A stretch of DNA of 13,873 bases from DAOUCP01 sp034432155 (GTDB lineage Bacteria > Chloroflexota > Anaerolineae > Epilineales > Epilineaceae): the NCBI GenBank assembly GCA_034432155.1, contig DAOUCP010000102.1, positions 1-13,873 on the forward strand, given 5' to 3'. Both the position numbers and the translations under genes were made by a program. How positions within the stretch are numbered: position 1 is the first letter of the stretch; each line of letters starts with the position of its first letter. Below are positions 1 to 8,322 of the stretch, piece after piece. Below the pieces are notes generated by a model, which saw only the letters and a list, made by a program, of their open reading frames with translations, had not been told where the DNA came from and ran no database searches.

Positions 1-1021
1 AGTTCGAGCGCGAACAGCTTCGGCACCTCCGGCGAGAGCTTGGTCAGACGCCGCCCACCCCCACCGATGGGCAGGTCCGTCGTGCCGCGTAGCTCACGCC
101 CCTGCTTTTACAGCAGCTATGGGACTTGACCCACCGGCCGGGATGTTGGCATCACGATAGGTCGCTGGCAACGCCTCTTCGCTGAAGTCCCAGGACAGGC
201 GGGCAGTCGTGATGGCGCCCACCTCGGGGGGTAGCTTCAGGCCACCGAACCCGCATCTGCACCGTGATCCTGCCGGCATACGCCATGTCCCAACCCTCGT
301 TGTCCACCACGATCCGCACCGGTCCGGCGATCGGCGGCGCGACCTTCACCGCGGTGCGCGAGAACTGCACGTTCTCTTCGGTGAACGTGTGCTCGTACGT
401 GGCCAACCGAACGCTCGCACGGAGCTTCAGGCGGTCCAGAAGATCGGTGGCCCCACCGAACAGCGACAGCGTCCGGATTCCAACGAAGCCGTCGGTGGGG
501 ATGCCGGCCAGCCCGAGGGTGTAGGTGGGGCTGCGCACCTCGCGCGCCCCCGCATCGTACTCCACCAGGCGGGTTTCGGGCGCCGGAGGTGCGATCGAGG
601 AGCGGGAGGCGTAGGCGAAGCGTACAACGCCCGACAGAGGGTCGGTGACCGCGATGCCCAGTGGTGGGTGCTCGTCCGACATGCCTGGTGGCCAGCTGCC
701 CGCCGGTGCCTCTTCTCCAAGATCGTCGGCCATTAAGACCAACTCGTCGTTGCCATCCAGGATGCCATCCTCGGCGCGGGTGAAGTAGCCGCCGTCGGTG
801 CCTTCGTCGACCGGGGCTGGCGGCATCCGCCACTGCCCCTCGGCCCAACGCCAGAGGCGCAACTCGGCGATGCGGGCGCCGACGAATGGCGCCAGATCGG
901 CGCCGGGCACGACGATGGGCTCCGAGGCGCGGCTCGGCGGTCCGTCCGTGGCGGTGGCGGACGTGGCAAGAATGACCACGCCGAAGACTCCTCCGATGGC
1001 CAAGACGAGCTCGCGCGACAT
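1..1021 (-). pseudogene. Secreted protein of unknown function, two apparent frameshifts, 3' end beyond the window
   Basis: The uninterrupted reading frame runs 1027-152. The protein opens with a signal peptide: a short charged start, a hydrophobic core (LVLAIGGVFGVVILATSA) and a likely cleavage after SATA. The mature part has an Asp/Glu-rich segment (EDGILDGNDELVLMADD) typical of a large class of bacterial exported proteins that I cannot name precisely. Past position 231 the frame degenerates into Arg/His-rich sequence. A coherent continuation (PEVGAITTARLSWDFSEEA) appears one frame over, with the switch at a six-G run at 226-231. A second switch near the T4/C4 runs at 99-109 restores a frame (GRELRGTTDLPIGGGG) that stays open to the window edge. 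Both switches equal one extra base. It could be a true pseudogene or an assembly error. It lies on the same strand as, and about 250 bases downstream of, pmbA. I infer start 1021 from the ribosome-binding site. Confidence 0.6.
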
Positions 1022-1028
1022 GTCCATT

Positions 1029-1034
1029 CTCCTT
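1029..1034 (-). promoter_or_regulatory. Ribosome-binding site that decides the start of the first secreted protein
   Basis: On the minus strand AAGGAG lies 1 base before the ATG at 1027 but 7 bases before the in-frame ATG at 1021 (AAGGAGAATGGACATG). The second ATG has normal Shine-Dalgarno spacing, so translation more likely begins at 1021. That shortens the signal peptide by two residues to MSRELVLAIGG. Confidence 0.55.
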
Positions 1035-1277
1035 CCCCAAACAGGTTCATTGCGACCTACCGCGGCCCGGCCGCTACGTCGTAGCGCGGTTCACCGCCTC
1101 GCGTCGATCGCGCCGAGGACTTCCGATCCAAGCCGGCGCACTGGCAAGGCAGGGTTCCTCGTGCCCGGTGCGGCCAGGCATCCGTATGGGGCACGGCCAG
1201 ACTCGCACAGCGGGGCAACCCACTGCCGGCCGCCACATCACGATGCGCGGTGCGGCCGGGAGGGAGGGCAACCCCGC

Positions 1278-2675
1278 TCACCCAGCCACCTTGAGATCGC
1301 CAAACCGAACGACCGCCGGGCCGTAGTAGCCATCGGCCGCAATCGTTTCCCGCGACAGCTGCACATCGGCCAAGGCCGCGAAGTAGTTGCCGATCAAGAG
1401 CCCGCCCTTGAACGGCGTCTCCACCCCCTTCTCGCGCACCGCCCCGAGCCGGATCTCACAGGCAAAGTCACCCGAGACCGGATCGGTCTGGAAGTCGGAG
1501 AGGGCCTTCACCACGACCAGGCGACCGGCGTCCAGCAAAGAGGCAGCACTGTGGCTTCCGGGCGAGATAACCGTGTTGCCAGCGCCGCCGGGTGGCTGTG
1601 CCCCAGCGCTGGTCAACCCCAGGTAGTCGTAGTAGCGGCGCGTTCCCAGGAGCCCACTCCACGTCCCTTCCTCGACCACCGCCACGCGGGCCATGGGGCT
1701 GCCGTCGCTCACCGAGAACACGTAGGAGTCGGATCCATACGGGATCAGTGGGTCCGAGACCACCGTCACCGCATCCCCGACTCGCGCCTGGTCACCGTGG
1801 ACCGGCTGGCCCTTGGCGTAGCGAGACAGCCTCTCGTACACCGTCCGAGCATTGGCGTGCATGGCGAGCGGACCGGCGCCCAGCAGCATCACTTGCGGCA
1901 CGGCGTCTCCGGTGAGCCCCACCGGGCCGTCGTAGTCGGGTGGCGGGCCGGCTGCCGCGATGTCGCGCGCATACCCCGTGCCTGTCGCTGCCAGGGCGAC
2001 CGCGTCAAGGTCCTGGAGACGCCGAGCGTGCGGGCGCACGGTGTGCTCGGCGACGCGTCCGTCTGGCAGACGGGCGACGAAGCAGATCTCGGCGTCGGCG
2101 CGCGTCGACGGCAAATCCAGGCGAAGACCGCCGCTCGACTCGAAGCGCGTGTGTTGTCGGCGCAGAAACACCTCCAAATTCGAGACTTCGGCCGACTCGG
2201 CGCGATCGGCCGCCGCCAAAACCGCATCGGCGAACTCGCCGACGCAATCCAGCAGCTCCAGCCAGCCGGCGCCTTGCAATCTCGGATCAGCCAGGGCGAC
2301 CTCGGGGTATGTCACTTTAGGTGCGAGCTCGCTGAACGGCGGATTGGACTGACTCCGCGCGGCAGCAAGCAGGCTTTCCGCCACCTGCGCCACCGCCGAC
2401 GGTTCGTCCGACGTGACTTGCCCGACGGCCTCCCCCATCTGCTCCTCGCCATCCCGCGAGTGACGGGAGTAGACGGTCAGCCAGACCTCTTCCGACGGAG
2501 CGTGGATCACCTCCCGCGGGTGCGGGCTGGAATGCCGCACGAAGCGCCCACCCTCGACCGTGACGATCCCCGGCAGGCGGATGACCGTCGTGGCGTCCGT
2601 CGTGACCTGCCGCAGCAACCAGCCCGCCATCCCCTCCGTCTTGTCCAAAACAAGCTTCACCTTGTCGAGGTCCAT
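1278..2675 (-). CDS. pmbA: PmbA/TldE-like subunit of the TldD/PmbA metalloprotease
   Basis: A 465-residue protein of the TldD/PmbA (U62) family, non-catalytic PmbA/TldE side. In characterised bacteria the partner TldD carries the zinc site. The pair degrades or matures unfolded or small peptides in the cytoplasm, such as microcin B17 precursor and the CcdA antitoxin. What is seen: no HExxxH motif anywhere. The C-terminal family region is clear, with DPVSGDFACEIRLG at residues 398-411 and PFKGGLLIGNYFAAL at 421-435, followed by the usual short tail ending in DLKVAG. Length is normal. It starts with ATG three bases after the tldD stop codon, preceded by GGGGTGA inside the tldD end, so the two are almost certainly one transcript and perhaps translationally coupled. 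No frameshift or stop is seen. The opposite strand has a long open frame that is only a shadow. The family call is firm; the cellular substrate is unknown. Confidence 0.88.
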   Translation of the reverse strand: MDLDKVKLVLDKTEGMAGWLLRQVTTDATTVIRLPGIVTVEGGRFVRHSSPHPREVIHAPSEEVWLTVYSRHSRDGEEQMGEAVGQVTSDEPSAVAQVAESLLAAARSQSNPPFSELAPKVTYPEVALADPRLQGAGWLELLDCVGEFADAVLAAADRAESAEVSNLEVFLRRQHTRFESSGGLRLDLPSTRADAEICFVARLPDGRVAEHTVRPHARRLQDLDAVALAATGTGYARDIAAAGPPPDYDGPVGLTGDAVPQVMLLGAGPLAMHANARTVYERLSRYAKGQPVHGDQARVGDAVTVVSDPLIPYGSDSYVFSVSDGSPMARVAVVEEGTWSGLLGTRRYYDYLGLTSAGAQPPGGAGNTVISPGSHSAASLLDAGRLVVVKALSDFQTDPVSGDFACEIRLGAVREKGVETPFKGGLLIGNYFAALADVQLSRETIAADGYYGPAVVRFGDLKVAG

Positions 2676-2678
2676 CGC

Positions 2679-4109
2679 TCACCCCAGTTTCATCCGGCAG
2701 CGAACGTAGGGGCCGCCGCTAGCGGTGCGCACGAATTCCTTGTGGCCCTTGCCGCATGTTCCCCCCGACTCCAACCACAAGTCCGACGTGAGGGCATCCA
2801 CGCTCGCCAGGACATCGGGCACGTAACCCGTCATCCCCACCTGATAGAAGAGTCGCCCGGTCAGCGCGCCACTGCGAATCTCGCGGCCGCGAAGCGCCTG
2901 TAGCTGGACACCCCACCCGAGGGGATCCTCCATGCCGCTGGTCACGCGCTCCACCAGCACCCCGGCGTCGGTGTCGGCCATCAGCTCCTCCTTGGACAGC
3001 CCACCATGCTCCCGCGAGCGAGGCAGGAAGTACGTATTGGTCATTCGGGCGTAGATCGGGTGGTCATAGCTCTGCAAGCGCCCGTTGGCCGAGAGCTTGA
3101 GGCCGGGCAGGCGGTCACGCATCAGGGTGTGGCTGTAGAGGTCGGTCATCATCGTTGGTTGGAGGATGCCGTCCTTCACCAGGACCACCGGTTCGGTGGC
3201 CAGGACGCCGTCATCCGAGAAAAAGATGGAGCCGTGCTTGCCGGGATACCCGCCGAAGTCCACGATATTAACCAGATCCGAGCCAACGCGTTGGCCAACG
3301 TAGAAGCTCGCGCGCGCCGCACCGCGCATCATCGTGTCCAGCTCGCATCCATGGCCGAACGACTCGTGGGCCAGGGTGCCGGCCACATCGGGGTCCAGGA
3401 TCACCCAGTAGTCGCCGGCGGGAATCCTCTCGGCCGCAAGGTGCGCCAGAGTCATCGCCGCCACCTCGTCCACCTCATCGTCGCTCAACCGCGCCACCTC
3501 GTGGCCTGTCCCGGTTCGCATCTCGTAGTTCGCCACTTGCCGTCCGTCGGCGCGGGCAAACGGGACGATCACGACCGAGACGGCGGTGATATCCGCGGAC
3601 AGCAGCCGCCAACGGTTGGCGAACAGGCGGTACTCTCGCTCGTAGGCATACACCACCTGGGCATTCACGATCCGGGGATCGAAGGCGGTCAGACGGGCGA
3701 AGGCGTGACTGCAGATTTCCTGGCGGGTCTTCGTATCGATGGCCGCCGGGTCCTCTTGGTATTCGCTCGCGAAGTGACGGTCCAGGGTCGGGCCGGGCTC
3801 GGGCAGCGGGCCATCCGTCACCCTGACCGACGCCGCCAGGTCGCGCGCCAGGCGCATCAAATCGTCGCGGTCATCGAGCCGGCTGGTCGCGACGCTGTGG
3901 AACGTGGCGCCATCCCAGACCGAGATGCGGATGCCGGGCAGCGGCGGGATAGGGTTGACGCGTTCGTCGCCGATCGACTTGACGACTCCCTCGCCGCCGC
4001 CCTGCGTCACCAGAACGGCGGCATAGGGCACCGTCTTCTCGGCTTCGGCCACGAGCTCCGGCAAGAAGGCGCGCAAGTCGGCCAGGTTGGCAGGTAGACC
4101 ATCGCCCAC
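2679..4109 (-). CDS. tldD: TldD metalloprotease, catalytic subunit
   Basis: A 476-residue TldD-family zinc peptidase. The catalytic motif HESFGHGCELD is at residues 248-258 (HExxxH: H248, E249, H253), matching the family's HEAFGH signature. A downstream cysteine in GTCGKGHKEF (C452) is in the place of the cysteine that ligates zinc in known TldD proteins. The conserved FGGYPGKHGS-like loop (residues 285-294) and a Thr/Ala-rich N-terminal domain precede and follow as expected. The start is GTG at 4109: AGGAAAGGGAG lies upstream with 6 bases between GGGAG and the GTG. It forms the first gene of a two-gene minus-strand operon with pmbA, with a 3-base gap. Family knowledge says it works as a heteromer with PmbA on unfolded peptides. 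The local substrate cannot be told: no microcin, RiPP or antitoxin gene is visible in the window. Confidence 0.92.
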   Translation of the reverse strand: MGDGLPANLADLRAFLPELVAEAEKTVPYAAVLVTQGGGEGVVKSIGDERVNPIPPLPGIRISVWDGATFHSVATSRLDDRDDLMRLARDLAASVRVTDGPLPEPGPTLDRHFASEYQEDPAAIDTKTRQEICSHAFARLTAFDPRIVNAQVVYAYEREYRLFANRWRLLSADITAVSVVIVPFARADGRQVANYEMRTGTGHEVARLSDDEVDEVAAMTLAHLAAERIPAGDYWVILDPDVAGTLAHESFGHGCELDTMMRGAARASFYVGQRVGSDLVNIVDFGGYPGKHGSIFFSDDGVLATEPVVLVKDGILQPTMMTDLYSHTLMRDRLPGLKLSANGRLQSYDHPIYARMTNTYFLPRSREHGGLSKEELMADTDAGVLVERVTSGMEDPLGWGVQLQALRGREIRSGALTGRLFYQVGMTGYVPDVLASVDALTSDLWLESGGTCGKGHKEFVRTASGGPYVRCRMKLG

Positions 4110-4379
4110 GTGGCACTCCCTTTCCTGGATCCACGGAAACGCTCTTTGTTAACGGCAGCGCCGCGCGATCGGTTCGGCCCCTGGCCGCCAGAAACCGAAC
4201 GGTGAGGACCCGGTCACGCGGGAAGCGCTTCAGGCGCATCTATAAGTAGGTGCCTGACCCGAGCCGACAAGGCGGCACCGGCGAACACGGGTCCCCCTGT
4301 CCCGCGGCACGCACAAGGAGACCGCGTCTGGCGGATCCGCTCCACCCATCGTACGCGGATGCCGCCCATTCCTCGGTTC

Positions 4380-6475
4380 GGTACCCGAAAGCGCTCGCCT
4401 TCGACGGGCACCGAGCGGTCCCTCTCAGCTGGTGGGCATCGTCGGAGCTCGAGAACCGTCTGGACGTACGTGATCTCGGGGACCCCTTCACCCCCGCCAC
4501 CTCGGCAGCGAGAGGGTTTCGACGATTGGCGATGATGTTGCCGCCGCCCAGGGCGACTGCGTGTACATCGCCGCCAACGACGGTCTGTCGACCTTCGACC
4601 TCGCCGACCCCGCCAAGCCGATCCTGCTGGGGCGACTCGAAACGCAGAAGAGCGCCCGGTCGCTGACGCTCGCCGGGGACAGGGCCCTGATGGGGACGGA
4701 GCATGATCAACTGCACCTGCTGGACTTGTCCGGCGGCGGAGTGCCCCCGTTCGTCGTGTCGACGACGGTGGGCGGCAGCGTGTTGCCGGTGGCTCTCGTG
4801 GACGACCACGCCTACCTGGCCGCGGGTGAGGGCGGGGTTCGTCTCCTTCGCCGATCTCGCCAATCCCGCGGTCAAGACCGTGCCCCTCGGATTTGGCGGT
4901 GCCTCGCGGGTCGCCGTGAGCGGCCGCTACGCCTATGTCGTGACGAACCCGCCGGGGATAGCGGTCGTCGATCGCACGACGCCGGGTTCGCCGCGCCAGG
5001 TGGGTTTTCTCTCGCGACCAGCGGCCGAGACCGACATCAGGGACGGAAGGGCCTACGTCCTGGCCAGCGACGGCAAGCTCGATGTCGTCGACGTGACGGC
5101 CCCGGCGTCGCGCCGACTGGACCGGGTAATCGACCTGGACGGCTTCGCAGCGACACAGGTGGCCGTGACCAACGCCGGCCTGGTCGTTGTGAGCCGCAGC
5201 GATGGCCTTCCTATCGTTGACCCCGGGCAAGCTCAACCCATCATCGGGCAATGGACGGGCAATGGCTGGAGCGTGCGCAACCCGCTGCCCAGCGGCTCGC
5301 GCGTCTTCTTCAGTGACCCCTTTACGGACTACGCGTCATTGACCTTCAAGACCCGTCGCAGCCCGTGGAGACAGCCGGAGTGGCCTACCCCAGTCTGGTG
5401 GGAGACGTCGCCTTGCAGGGCGCGACGGTGCTGGGCCTTCGCGAGGGCCAGTGGGGCCGGGCAAACCACGGCCGAGGGATGCGCGGCCAACGGCGGTCGG
5501 ACGCGCCATCCCAACGAGCCGCCGGTGGCTGGACCAGCGATCCGGCGAGGAACTCTGCGATCGGCGACGGGCCTAACGAGCAGGACGTGCCGAAGATCGT
5601 CGCCACGGGTGACGGCGGGATCTACGTGAGCTGGTATGACAATGCTCGTGGCGGTTACGATCCGACGTTGCAGCAGCTCGACGCCAACGGCCGCGAGCAA
5701 TGGCAGCACAACGGCATCCGCTCACCGTCGCCGACCCCGGGGGCGCCACCCTCTTCTCGGCTGACCTGAACGCTGCCGAGGGTGGGAGCGTCACCCTGTC
5801 GTGGGTGCGCTTCCTGGGGATGTACGAACCGAAGCACCTTTACGCGCGGAAGTTCTCGGCTACCGGCGAAGCGCTGTGGGGCGAGGCAGACCCGAGTGGT
5901 GGCCGGAGGCCGCTGGCCGTCTTCGCCGACGACACGTTGCAGATGGCGAACTTCCGACCGTTCGTGAGCGACGGCAAAGGTGGGGCGGTGTTCGCCTGGT
6001 ACGAGGTCGAGCCCTTGCAGACGCGCGCCCAGTGGATCCATGCCGACGGCACGGCCGTCTTCCCGGCCAACGGCATGGCGGTAGAGTACAACCTGGCCTG
6101 GGAGCAGGTCGAGCCGGCTGCTGCTTTCAACCCGACGACCGAGGCCATCTACCTCTTCTGGCGGCAGCCATACCACTTCGGTGGCCTGTACCGTCAGCCG
6201 GTGTTCGGCCAGAAGCTCACCGCGGCTGGTGGCCGCGAGTGGGGTCCGGACGGCATGGAGGGCGAACCACGGCATCTTCCGTGGCATCCGGCAAGGCCCG
6301 CCTGGAGGCGGTGGTGGGCAGCGCCGACTGCGTCGTCCTCAGCTGGGCCGACGGCCGGTCGGACTTCCCCGACATCTACGCGCAACGCGTCAACCCTGAC
6401 TGCTCAGTTGGCTTTCCCCGGCCGGCGGCCACGGGCCTGTCATTGCCCCGGTTGCTGAAGGGCGACGGGAGATAG
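4380..6475 (+). pseudogene. Large LVIVD beta-propeller/repeat protein, broken by about five frameshifts
   Basis: Six collinear segments in shifting frames read as one protein: about 4382-4485 (LENRLDVRDLGDP), 4486-4840 (SERVSTIGDDVAA, then VYIAANDGLSTFDLADPAKP), 4840-5340 (FADLANPAVKTV, YAYVVTNPPGIAVVDRTTPG), 5340-5715 (DLQDPSQPVETAGVAYPSLV, IYVSWYDNARGGYDP), 5715-6265 (LYARKFSATGEALWGEADP) and 6265-6475 (WADGRSDFPDIYAQRVNPDC). The first half is LVIVD-type propeller repeats (x-V-D-x-x-x-P-x-x-P). The second half is the WxDxR...DIYAQR type of repeat found in extracellular bacterial proteins. No internal stop falls in the active frame of any segment, so only indels separate them. The 5' end is unclear: I find no signal peptide or convincing start; a TATAAG box at 4241 could be a -10. 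The protein was probably exported and its ligand is unknown. It is either a recent pseudogene or a stretch with indel errors. Confidence 0.7.
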
Positions 6476-6488
6476 CCCGCCAGCGGGC
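6475..6488 (+). terminator. Possible hairpin at the 3' end of the propeller gene
   Basis: GCCCGCCAGCGGGC begins on the last base of the TAG stop and can form a 5-bp GC stem with a CCAG loop. No T-run follows, so an intrinsic terminator is not demonstrated; it may simply be a short GC palindrome. Confidence 0.25.
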
Positions 6489-7059
6489 AGCGGCGCAGGA
6501 CCGACCCGCCGGGTCACGGCGTCACCGCACGGGACGTGCCGTTCACGGTGAGCGGGAGTCACCCGCATCTCTTTCGGAGCCGTCGGTCAGCCACGATTGG
6601 CCCCACAACGCGGCCGGTCTCGTCCTCAACGAGGATCCGGCCACGCAGTCCGATGACGCCCCCAAGCGACACCAACGGTCCCACCATCGAGTCGGCGTGC
6701 CGCTCCGCTTTGCTGCGGTGAGATTGCGGACTGTCGATCCGAGGCGCCACAGCTGTCTGCGTCAGGCCGCATCGCCGGCCCAGATCGGACACCGACTCCT
6801 CCCGCAGATTCATCCCCTCGGCAAATGGCCGCCGGCACGGGATGACTGCGTGCCAGAGCGGAACGGTGCCGTAGCTTTGTTGCCGCGGCAGTCCTGGCCG
6901 GGCTGGACTTGAAGTGTCCCGGGCTGCAGCGTATACTGGGAGCTCCAGGCGCGTCGAATCGCGAGTGGCTCGCGTCCGTCCGCGGCCCAGGGGGCCGGGG
7001 TGGTTCCGAGGTTCCTTCGGCATGAGGCCACAGCTCCGCGTCGGGCCCGGCCGCATCGC
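6489..7059. other. Gene-poor stretch
   Basis: No convincing gene is seen. Open frames on both strands here are rich in Arg, Pro, Ser and Ala, as expected of non-coding GC-rich DNA. One short minus-strand segment (about 6559-6690, GLRGRILVEDETGRVVGPIV) has protein-like composition and could be the tail of a decayed gene, but no homology or start supports it. The stretch leads into a recombinase remnant, which suggests an old insertion region. Confidence 0.4.
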
Positions 7060-7275
7060 GGCATCGAGCAATCCTCGCATCGACAACTCGAGGGTTCGGT
7101 GCCTGCGACCCGGCTGCGCGGCCGGTCGGGCGGCCGCCCGACGCAGGTCGCGCCGATGCACCGTGAGTTCCTTCAGCAGCTACCGGACAGTCGCGAGCGC
7201 ACGATTGCCGAGATCTCCGGCATGGCTGGCATATCCAGAGGAACGGGGTACGAGCGCCTGAAACGACGGGCCATT
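7060..7275 (+). pseudogene. Remnant of a serine recombinase (resolvase/invertase) C-terminal DNA-binding domain
   Basis: In one plus-strand frame, RLRGRSGGRPTQV (from 7111) is followed about 20 residues later by RTIAEISGMAGISRGTGYER. This is the layout of the end of small serine recombinases: the arm region with (A)RxRGRxGGRP, then a helix-turn-helix of the type SVAEIARxLGVSRxTxYRxL, ending in LKRR. The preceding 15 to 20 residues are degenerate and no catalytic N-terminal domain (Ser nucleophile, RxS/DRLxR motifs) is present in any frame upstream. So only the DNA-binding tail survives. It sits just upstream of the MazG-like gene and marks the block as a former mobile region. The match rests on motif recognition only. 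Confidence 0.5.
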
Positions 7276-7387
7276 GCGCCACCGACGACCCCCGATGGTG
7301 TGGCCGCGGCAGGAGTGCCCGCAGTGTGCCCTATCGTGCGCATCCCGACCCGCGTCGCTCTTGCCGTAGCCGAGGGACAGGGGCAAC

Positions 7388-7828
7388 ATGGGAATGTCTG
7401 ACAAAGAAACAACGATGTACGGCCTGAGAGAGCGCGCCGTGGCCTTTCGGGACGAGAGGGACTGGAGGCAGTTCCATGTGCCCAAGGACCTCGTTCTCGC
7501 AACTGTCGTGGAAGCTGGCGAGTTGGCTGAGTTGTTCCTCTGGAAGTCGCCCGACCAAATCCGTGACGACCTGGATTCCGCCACTTTTCGCGGGCACCTA
7601 GCGGATGAAATGGCCGATGTCCTCATCTACCTTCTTTACTTGGCGGATGTCACCGGGATCGACCTCGCCCAGGCCGTCGAAGCGAAGCTTCGCCAGAACG
7701 AGGCAAAGTACCCTGTCGCGCTGGCGCGGGGGTCCGCGCAGAAATACACGGAGATCCGGGGGCCACATACGCCGAGCGACAGTGGCAGAGGAGCTGGCGT
7801 CGAACAGCCAGGATCGGTTCGACCGTAG
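7388..7828 (+). CDS. MazG-like nucleotide pyrophosphohydrolase (dCTPase/RS21-C6 type)
   Basis: A 146-residue all-alpha NTP pyrophosphatase. The metal-binding motifs are seen: VEAGELAELFLWK at residues 41-53 (E42, E45, E48) and LADEMADVLIYLLYLAD at 71-87 (E74, D77). The ELAELFLWK form is the one typical of the dCTPase/RS21-C6 branch rather than of full-length MazG. Known members cleave (d)NTPs, especially dCTP and modified dCTP, to the monophosphate and pyrophosphate. The family core normally ends soon after KYP...RGSAQKY (residues 108-120). The last 25 residues here (RGPHTPSDSGRG onward) look like non-coding sequence, so the original stop may have been lost. Start ATG 7388 follows GGGGCAAC; in-frame ATGs at 7394 and 7415 are alternatives. 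It stands alone on this strand between the recombinase remnant and the HNH gene. Confidence 0.87.
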   Translation: MGMSDKETTMYGLRERAVAFRDERDWRQFHVPKDLVLATVVEAGELAELFLWKSPDQIRDDLDSATFRGHLADEMADVLIYLLYLADVTGIDLAQAVEAKLRQNEAKYPVALARGSAQKYTEIRGPHTPSDSGRGAGVEQPGSVRP

Positions 7829-7943
7829 GTACACACCCGAAGACCGTGGGAGAATACTCGAATGCTTACATGTCGAGCGGACACGAGCGCGTGGCTCGGG
7901 CCAGGGGGCTAGAAGAGGGTGGTGGACTGTACGCGGTCGTCCG

Positions 7944-8300
7944 TCATTTGATGTCCCATCGGCCGAGATTGACACCTGCGCACCGGAGGACTCGATGGTC
8001 GCGAAAGACGATGGGCTGACAATCGATCGCATGCTTCGACACGTCGGCGGGTAGTGGGGGTTCCTGAGCGGTGATGCTTCGCACGCCACGGATGACAGCC
8101 GTCACGGGGACGCTTCTGTCGTTGGCCCAGGTCTCACGGCTAAGGAAGGCAGGAGCATCGCCAAGGACCTCGTTGAACAAGCGCCTGACAGCCTCGCGTT
8201 GTCTCGCGCATAGTGCAGAGCGGTCTTCCGTCGCGAGGGCCGCAATTGCCGATGCTTCTATGGTCGCTGCGAGCAGGCCGTGGAGGATCGGCTGAGGCAT
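7944..8300 (-). CDS. Possible small protein of unknown function, head-to-head with the HNH gene
   Basis: An open minus-strand frame of about 118 residues from ATG 8300 (or about 126 from ATG 8324), ending TGA at 7944. I do not recognise it. Its composition is mixed and protein-like: an Ala-rich helical start (LLAATIEASAIAALATEDRS), a charged helix (RQREAVRRLFNEVLGD), then a beta-rich second half (VPVTAVIRGVRSITAQE, DCQPIVFRDHRVLRCAGVNL). The plus-strand frames across the same stretch are Arg/Ser/Ala-rich, as shadows usually are. Against it: GGGAG directly abuts the ATG at 8300 with no spacing, while the upstream ATG at 8324 has only a weak GAAG. If real, it diverges from the HNH gene, and at the 8324 start the two start codons would overlap. 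No signal peptide or membrane segment. Confidence 0.4.
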   Translation of the reverse strand: MPQPILHGLLAATIEASAIAALATEDRSALCARQREAVRRLFNEVLGDAPAFLSRETWANDRSVPVTAVIRGVRSITAQEPPLPADVSKHAIDCQPIVFRDHRVLRCAGVNLGRWDIK

Positions 8301-8310
8301 CTCCCGGCAT

Positions 8311-8315
8311 GGAGG
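8311..8315 (+). promoter_or_regulatory. Ribosome-binding site of the HNH endonuclease gene
   Basis: GGAGG lies 7 bases before the ATG at 8323, a consensus Shine-Dalgarno with ideal spacing. It fixes the start and supports the gene being actively translated. Confidence 0.65.
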
Positions 8316-8322
8316 CTGACTC

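Noticed and set aside
1068..1090. Terminator hairpin (GCTACGTCGTAGC) after pmbA
   Set aside because: The palindrome leaves a one-base loop, is far from the pmbA stop and has no T-run.
798..2903. A 701-codon plus-strand open frame, the longest in the window
   Set aside because: It lies antisense to pmbA and the end of tldD, is His/Arg/Gln-rich, and has no recognisable domain; the minus-strand genes are clear family members.
3006..4097. A 363-codon plus-strand open frame
   Set aside because: Exactly opposite tldD; composition is that of a shadow of a GC-rich gene.
4214..5251. A 345-codon minus-strand open frame
   Set aside because: Arg/Pro-rich, without motifs, and opposite the recognisable LVIVD repeats on the plus strand.
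4380..6475. Programmed ribosomal frameshifting in the propeller gene
   Set aside because: Five shifts in mixed directions without slippery heptamers do not fit programmed recoding.
6559..7161. A 200-codon minus-strand open frame
   Set aside because: Mostly Arg/Pro-rich with no motif; only its last 35 residues look protein-like, too little to call a gene.
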